64,000 nucleotides of DNA from Flavobacteriales bacterium (lineage in GTDB: Bacteria > Bacteroidota > Bacteroidia > Flavobacteriales > Flavobacteriaceae), in NCBI GenBank assembly GCA_016777325.1, contig JADHRQ010000002.1, positions 1 to 64,000 on the forward strand. Direction: 5' to 3'. This document shows positions 59,166 to 64,000 of this stretch, in pieces. How positions within the stretch are numbered: the stretch's first letter is position 1; the number at the start of each line of letters is the position of its first letter. A model generated the notes under the pieces. That model was not told where the DNA came from and did not search any database. It saw only the letters and a list, made by a program, of their open reading frames with translations. A program made the translations under genes and the position numbers.

Positions 59166-59290
59166 TGGAAGAAATTCAAGGAATTTTATTAATTCTATCA
59201 GGAGGTTTTGCTTTTTGGCTTCTTTATGGGAAATTTATAAAAAAGGCTAAAGCCTCAGATTCTAATTGTGGTAAAGACTGTGGTTGTTAA
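59165..59290 (+). CDS. FeoB-associated Cys-rich membrane protein, 41 aa
   Basis: MEEIQGILLILSGGFAFWLLYGKFIKKAKASDSNCGKDCGC; TAATG stop/start overlap with feoB. Confidence 0.88.
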   Translation: MEEIQGILLILSGGFAFWLLYGKFIKKAKASDSNCGKDCGC

Positions 59291-60579
59291 CTATTCATTA
59301 TATCCTCAATTTCTTCAGCTTCAATAGGAATATCAGCCATTAAATTAGTAGGATCTCCCTTACTTTTAATAACTACATCATCTTCTAGTCTAACTCCAAA
59401 ACCTTCTTTTGGAATATAAATTCCAGGTTCAACTGTAAAGACCATATTTTCTTGAAATGGATCTTCGAGAAGACCATAGTCATGTGTGTCAAGTCCTAAG
59501 TGATGAGAAGTTCCATGCATAAAATACTTCTTGTATGCTGGATTTTTTTTTGTCTCATTTTTAATGTCAACTTTATCAATAAGTCTAATATTTAAAAGTT
59601 CTTTTGTCATAATCTCACCAACTTGTTCGTGAAAAGTCTTCCAGTTATTTCCAACTTTTAATAGTTTAGTTGCTTCATTTTTAACATTAAGAACTGAATT
59701 ATATACCTCTCTTTGTCTTTTTGAAAATCGACCAGAAACAGGAATAGTTCTTGTCATATCACTAGAATAATTTCCGTATTCTGCGCCAACATCCATTAGA
59801 ATTAACTCGCCATCTTTACACTGTTTATTATTTTTTACATAATGAAGAACGTTATTATCAAGTCCGCTTGCTATAATAGGAGAGTATGCGAAACCCTTTG
59901 AGGAATTATTGATAAATTCATGAATAAACTCAGCTTCAATTTGATATTCCCAAACCCCAGGTTTAATAAATTTTAAAACCCTATCAAATCCTTTTTTTGT
60001 TATCTGACAAGCTTTTTTTATTTGATTAATCTCATCTAAATGTTTTATCGATCTTAGTCTTTGAAGTATAGGGTTACTTTTTTCAACTTTATGAGCAGGA
60101 TATTTTTTTAATAACCAGCTTATGAATCTATCCTCCCTAGTTTCTACTGGAGAATTAGCCCTGTAGTGTTCATTTTTATTGATATAAAATGTGTCAATTT
60201 TACTTGAAATAGAATGTAATATATTTTTGAAATCTTCAACAAAATAAACACTTTCAATTCCTGATAATTCAGAAGCTAACTGCTTGGTAAGTTTTTCTCC
60301 TTCCCAAATTTTTGTGTGTTCATCAGATTTTCGAATAAATAGATTTTCTCTTGTTTTACTATCTTTTGAAGAAGGGTATAAAATCAAAATAGTTTCCTCT
60401 TGATCGATTCCAGTTAAATGAAAGATATCTCTGTGTTGTTCAAATGGTAATTCGGAATCAGCACTTACTGGATAAATATCATTAGAATTAAAAATAGCCA
60501 TAGAATCTTCCTTCATTTGATTCATGAAATTCAAACGATTTCTATTATAAATTGAACTGTTTAGAGGTTTATATCTCAT
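59287..60579 (-). CDS. Aminopeptidase P family Xaa-Pro peptidase
   Basis: LMDVGAEYGNYSSDMTRTIPVSG, HGTSHHLGLDTHD, FTVEPGIYIP. Confidence 0.95.
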   Translation of the reverse strand: MRYKPLNSSIYNRNRLNFMNQMKEDSMAIFNSNDIYPVSADSELPFEQHRDIFHLTGIDQEETILILYPSSKDSKTRENLFIRKSDEHTKIWEGEKLTKQLASELSGIESVYFVEDFKNILHSISSKIDTFYINKNEHYRANSPVETREDRFISWLLKKYPAHKVEKSNPILQRLRSIKHLDEINQIKKACQITKKGFDRVLKFIKPGVWEYQIEAEFIHEFINNSSKGFAYSPIIASGLDNNVLHYVKNNKQCKDGELILMDVGAEYGNYSSDMTRTIPVSGRFSKRQREVYNSVLNVKNEATKLLKVGNNWKTFHEQVGEIMTKELLNIRLIDKVDIKNETKKNPAYKKYFMHGTSHHLGLDTHDYGLLEDPFQENMVFTVEPGIYIPKEGFGVRLEDDVVIKSKGDPTNLMADIPIEAEEIEDIMNS

Positions 60580-60642
60580 TTATTTTTATCAAATATCTTG
60601 AAAATTAATATAATGTTTATAATTTAAGTAAAAATTGAAATT

Positions 60643-63438
60643 ATGAAAAATTTTAAAATAGTTTTCTTGTTGATGACAGCTACATGTATTAGCTATGCTC
60701 AGCCACAAGCCTCAGACTCATCTCAATTAATTGATGCATATCAAAAAAAGGAAGAATTGACAAAATCATCTAGAGTTAAAAACATTCACTTTAGAAATAT
60801 TGGACCCACTATTATGAGTGGGCGTGTTGTTGCTCTTGAAGTAGATCCAGAAGATCCAACTAGATTTTATGTAGCATACGCTTCTGGAGGTGTTTGGTTT
60901 ACTGAAAACAATGGAACATCTTTTACTTCCATATCTGAGAATTGGCCTACTCAAAATATTGGTGAAATCACTATGGATTGGAAAAATCAAACTTTATGGG
61001 TTGGTACCGGAGAAAACAATTCATCTAGATCTTCATATTCAGGAATAGGGATTCTAAAAACAGAATCAAATGGTTCCAATTGGGTAAATGTTGGACTAGC
61101 AGATAGTCATCATATTGGAAAAATTTTAATCAATCCTGCAGATAAAAACCATGTTATTGTTGGTGTTACAGGGCATTTATATTCAAAAAATAAAAACAGA
61201 GGTGTCTATGTAACTAAAGATGGAGGTAAAACTTGGAAAAACACACTGTATATAAATGATAGTACGGGAATAATTGACATGGCTAGTACTCCAAATAGTT
61301 TTAATATTATGTATGCATCTTCTTGGGAAAAAGACAGAAAAGCATGGAATTTAATTGAAGGTGGAAAACACTCGGCAATATATAAAAGTATCGATGCAGG
61401 TGATACTTGGGAAAATATTTCAATAGAAGATAGTGGTTTTCCTGTTGGAGAAGGTGTTGGAAGAATTGGAATTGCAGTTTATGATGAAAATATAATATAT
61501 GCAGTTCTTGACAATCAATTTTTTAGAGATTTAGATCCCGCTTCAAATGATGAGGTACTTAATAGAAATTCATTTAAAAGTATGACTAAAGATGAGTTTG
61601 AAAAGATTGATGATAAAGATTTAAAATCATTTTTAAGATCAAATAGATTTCCATCTAAATATTCTTTAGAAAAAGTTAAGTCTGAAATTAGTAATGGAAA
61701 AATAAAGCCTTCAGATTTATATAAGTATTTAGTTGATGCTAACTCAGAATTATTTAATACGCCAATTATTGGAGCAGAAGTTTATAGAAGCAATAATGGT
61801 GGCAAAAATTGGACTAAAACACATAAGTCTTTTTTAGATGGAGTTTACAATACTTATGGTTATTACTTTGGTAAGATTCATGTTGACCCTAGTAATAGTG
61901 ATAAAATCTACACTTATGGAGTTCCAATAATAACTTCTGATGATGGTGGAAAAACTTTTTATAGAATTGGTAAAGAAAATGTCCATGCTGATCACCATGA
62001 TCTATGGATTAATCCAAACAAGCCAGGACACCTAATTAATGGAAATGATGGAGGAGTAAATATAACTTATGATGATGGAAAAAACTGGATTAAAAATAAT
62101 TCAACAGAGGTAGGTCAGTTTTATGCTATAAATGTAGATTATGAAAAACCATATAATGTATATGGTGGCCTACAGGACAATGGAGTTTGGAAAGGACCTC
62201 ATAATTCAACTGAAAATAAAAGATGGAACATGAATGGAAAATATCCTTGGGAGATGATAATGGGTGGTGATGGAATGGAAATCCAGATAGATAATAGAAA
62301 TTCCAATACTGTTTATACTGGTTTTCAATTTGGATTTTATTACCGACTTGAATTAGATTCAGGAAAGAGAAAGTTGATTAAACCAGTTCATGAACTAGGA
62401 GAGTCCCCTTATCGTTTTAACTGGCAGACACCTATTCTCTTATCTCCTCATAATCAAGATGTTCTATATTTTGGTACAAATCATTTACATAAATCTGAAA
62501 ATAAAGGTGATAATTGGCAATTGATATCCAGAGATCTTACTAGTGGTGGAAAAAAAGGAAATGTCCCTTATGGAACAATAACTACAATTGCTGAATCACC
62601 TTTAGTTGAAGGGTTATTGTATGTGGGAAGTGATGACGGTTTAGTACATATTTCAAAAAATGGAGGTAAAACCTGGAAAAATATTTCCCTAAATCTGCCA
62701 AAGGATATGTGGGTAAGTAAAGTATACGCATCTTCACATAACGAAAAGACTGTTTATGTATCTTTAAACGGATATAGGTGGGATAATTTCTCTCCTTTTT
62801 TATTCAAAAGTGATAACTATGGAAAAACATGGGCTTCAATTAGTTCAAATTTACCAGATTCCCCAATTAATGTAGTGATTGAGGATAATGTTAATAAGAA
62901 TATTCTTTACATTGGTAATGATCATGGTGTCTATGCTTCTTTAGATTCTGGAATTAATTGGGAACCTTTTAGTAATGGCTTAAATTCTGCATCTGTTCAT
63001 GATTTGGTTATTCAAAAAGATGAAAACCATCTTTTAGTAGGAACACATGGAAGATCAATTTATCTTTCAGAAATTGAAAAAATTCAAAGTCTTTCGAGTG
63101 ATATATTAAAATCATCAATGTATGTATACCCAATTAAGTCAATTAAAAAATCTCCTTCATGGGGAGTTAAAAGAAGTATTTGGAGTGAACCTTTTCAGCC
63201 AAATCTTGAGTTTTCAATTTTTTCGTCTTCAGAAAAAGAATATAAACTATCTATTATTGATTCAAATGGTAACTATGTTTATACTATTTCGGGCAAATTA
63301 GATAGGGGATTAAATTTTATAGATTATAATCTTAAGAATAATCAAAATGGCAATGATGATTTTATAGACAAGGGATTCTATAAGGTTTTAATTATAAGTG
63401 ATAAAGATAATTTAGAAAAGGAATTTGAAATAAAGTAG
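60643..63438 (+). CDS. VPS10/sortilin-type exported beta-propeller (Asp-box repeat) protein
   Basis: Signal peptide; many S-x-D-x-G-x-T-W-like Asp-boxes (TKDGGKTW, SIDAGDTW, SNNGGKNW, SKNGGKTW, SDNYGKTW). Confidence 0.9.
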   Translation: MKNFKIVFLLMTATCISYAQPQASDSSQLIDAYQKKEELTKSSRVKNIHFRNIGPTIMSGRVVALEVDPEDPTRFYVAYASGGVWFTENNGTSFTSISENWPTQNIGEITMDWKNQTLWVGTGENNSSRSSYSGIGILKTESNGSNWVNVGLADSHHIGKILINPADKNHVIVGVTGHLYSKNKNRGVYVTKDGGKTWKNTLYINDSTGIIDMASTPNSFNIMYASSWEKDRKAWNLIEGGKHSAIYKSIDAGDTWENISIEDSGFPVGEGVGRIGIAVYDENIIYAVLDNQFFRDLDPASNDEVLNRNSFKSMTKDEFEKIDDKDLKSFLRSNRFPSKYSLEKVKSEISNGKIKPSDLYKYLVDANSELFNTPIIGAEVYRSNNGGKNWTKTHKSFLDGVYNTYGYYFGKIHVDPSNSDKIYTYGVPIITSDDGGKTFYRIGKENVHADHHDLWINPNKPGHLINGNDGGVNITYDDGKNWIKNNSTEVGQFYAINVDYEKPYNVYGGLQDNGVWKGPHNSTENKRWNMNGKYPWEMIMGGDGMEIQIDNRNSNTVYTGFQFGFYYRLELDSGKRKLIKPVHELGESPYRFNWQTPILLSPHNQDVLYFGTNHLHKSENKGDNWQLISRDLTSGGKKGNVPYGTITTIAESPLVEGLLYVGSDDGLVHISKNGGKTWKNISLNLPKDMWVSKVYASSHNEKTVYVSLNGYRWDNFSPFLFKSDNYGKTWASISSNLPDSPINVVIEDNVNKNILYIGNDHGVYASLDSGINWEPFSNGLNSASVHDLVIQKDENHLLVGTHGRSIYLSEIEKIQSLSSDILKSSMYVYPIKSIKKSPSWGVKRSIWSEPFQPNLEFSIFSSSEKEYKLSIIDSNGNYVYTISGKLDRGLNFIDYNLKNNQNGNDDFIDKGFYKVLIISDKDNLEKEFEIK

Positions 63439-63477
63439 TTATTTAACTGTTTATGCTTTAATTTTACTAAATAATTG

Positions 63478-64000
63478 ATGCAGATGAAACTAATGAGTTC
63501 CTCTATAGGAAGAAAAGTTTTAATGGCCTTATCTGGCCTTTTTCTTGTTGTGTTTTTAACTCAACATTTTTTCATTAATATTACATCTGTATTTAGCGAG
63601 AGTTTATATAACACACTCTCGCATTTCATGGGAAGCAATCCTATAGTTCAATTTCTACTTCAGCCAATTTTAATACTTGGTGTTGTTTTTCATTTTGTTA
63701 TGGGTTTTTATTTAGAAATATTGAATTCTAAATCAAGAAGAAAAAATTATTCAAAATATTCTGGAAGCGAAAATGCATCTTGGATTTCAAGAAATATGAT
63801 TTTTAGTGGAGGTGTTATTTTATTATTTCTTGTACTTCATTTTATTGATTTTTGGATTCCTGAAATGAATTATAAGTATGTTGAAGTACTTCCTCAAGAT
63901 CCAAACAGATATTTTGAAGAACTTGTTCATAAATTTGAAAGTCCATTAAGAACAGTTATCTATTCCATTTCTTTTATTTTTTTAGCACTACATCTTTTAC
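63478..64000 (+). CDS. sdhC: Succinate dehydrogenase cytochrome b subunit, 3' truncated by window edge
   Basis: Translation MQMKLMSSSIGRKVLMALSGLFLVVFLTQHFFIN...ILGVVFHFVMGFYLEILN; b-type SdhC TM pattern; absent from ORF track because it runs off the edge. Confidence 0.9.
   Translation, partial: MQMKLMSSSIGRKVLMALSGLFLVVFLTQHFFINITSVFSESLYNTLSHFMGSNPIVQFLLQPILILGVVFHFVMGFYLEILNSKSRRKNYSKYSGSENASWISRNMIFSGGVILLFLVLHFIDFWIPEMNYKYVEVLPQDPNRYFEELVHKFESPLRTVIYSISFIFLALHLL

Noticed and set aside
1-64000. Search for CRISPR arrays, transposases, integrases, phage genes, toxin-antitoxin or other defence genes, tRNAs and rRNAs
   Set aside because: No repeat-spacer pattern, no mobile or defence gene families among the ORFs, and no tRNA/rRNA sequence recognised by eye in the very short intergenic gaps; a tRNAscan/Infernal run would be needed to exclude small RNAs.

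Overview
This 64 kb window is a low-GC, very gene-dense chromosomal segment that looks like a marine or free-living Flavobacteriia/Bacteroidota genome. I see no rRNA, tRNA, CRISPR array, transposase or phage gene. Both edges cut through genes: aspS on the left (minus strand) and sdhC on the right (plus strand). Left to right, the main content is: a TetR-regulated TolC/HlyD/RND efflux operon; GGPP synthase plus a lycopene-cyclase-like gene; a ZIP transporter and thiL; sufBCDSE-DUF59-DUF3078; a glycosyltransferase; nadD-gmk-yicC; a sugar-oxidation locus (two DUF1080, two TIM-barrel isomerases, Gfo/Idh/MocA, MFS, GMC dehydrogenase plus small subunit, cytochrome c, azurin); a cystathionine gamma-synthase-like gene, lpxH and hflX; a MoxR/DUF58/BatABCDE 'aerotolerance' operon; cvpA, pheS, ALDH7 and pyk; an IPExxxVDY-family gene, fabF and acpP; purN, rnhA, a PfkB kinase and a PurF-like gene; rseP; SCO-feoA-feoB; pepP; and a VPS10/Asp-box protein. 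The strongest system-level candidate is the 22.1-31.3 kb locus. It reads as an extracytoplasmic FAD/Fe-S sugar dehydrogenase coupled to 3-keto-glycoside hydrolases and downstream isomerase/reductase steps. Other points of interest are an IPExxxVDY gene with no ATG/GTG/TTG start, an apparent absence of rnc from its usual place, a palindromic TetR operator, very tight or overlapping convergent gene ends, and near-leaderless promoters. All functional calls come from reading the sequences and recalling families; no database search was run.
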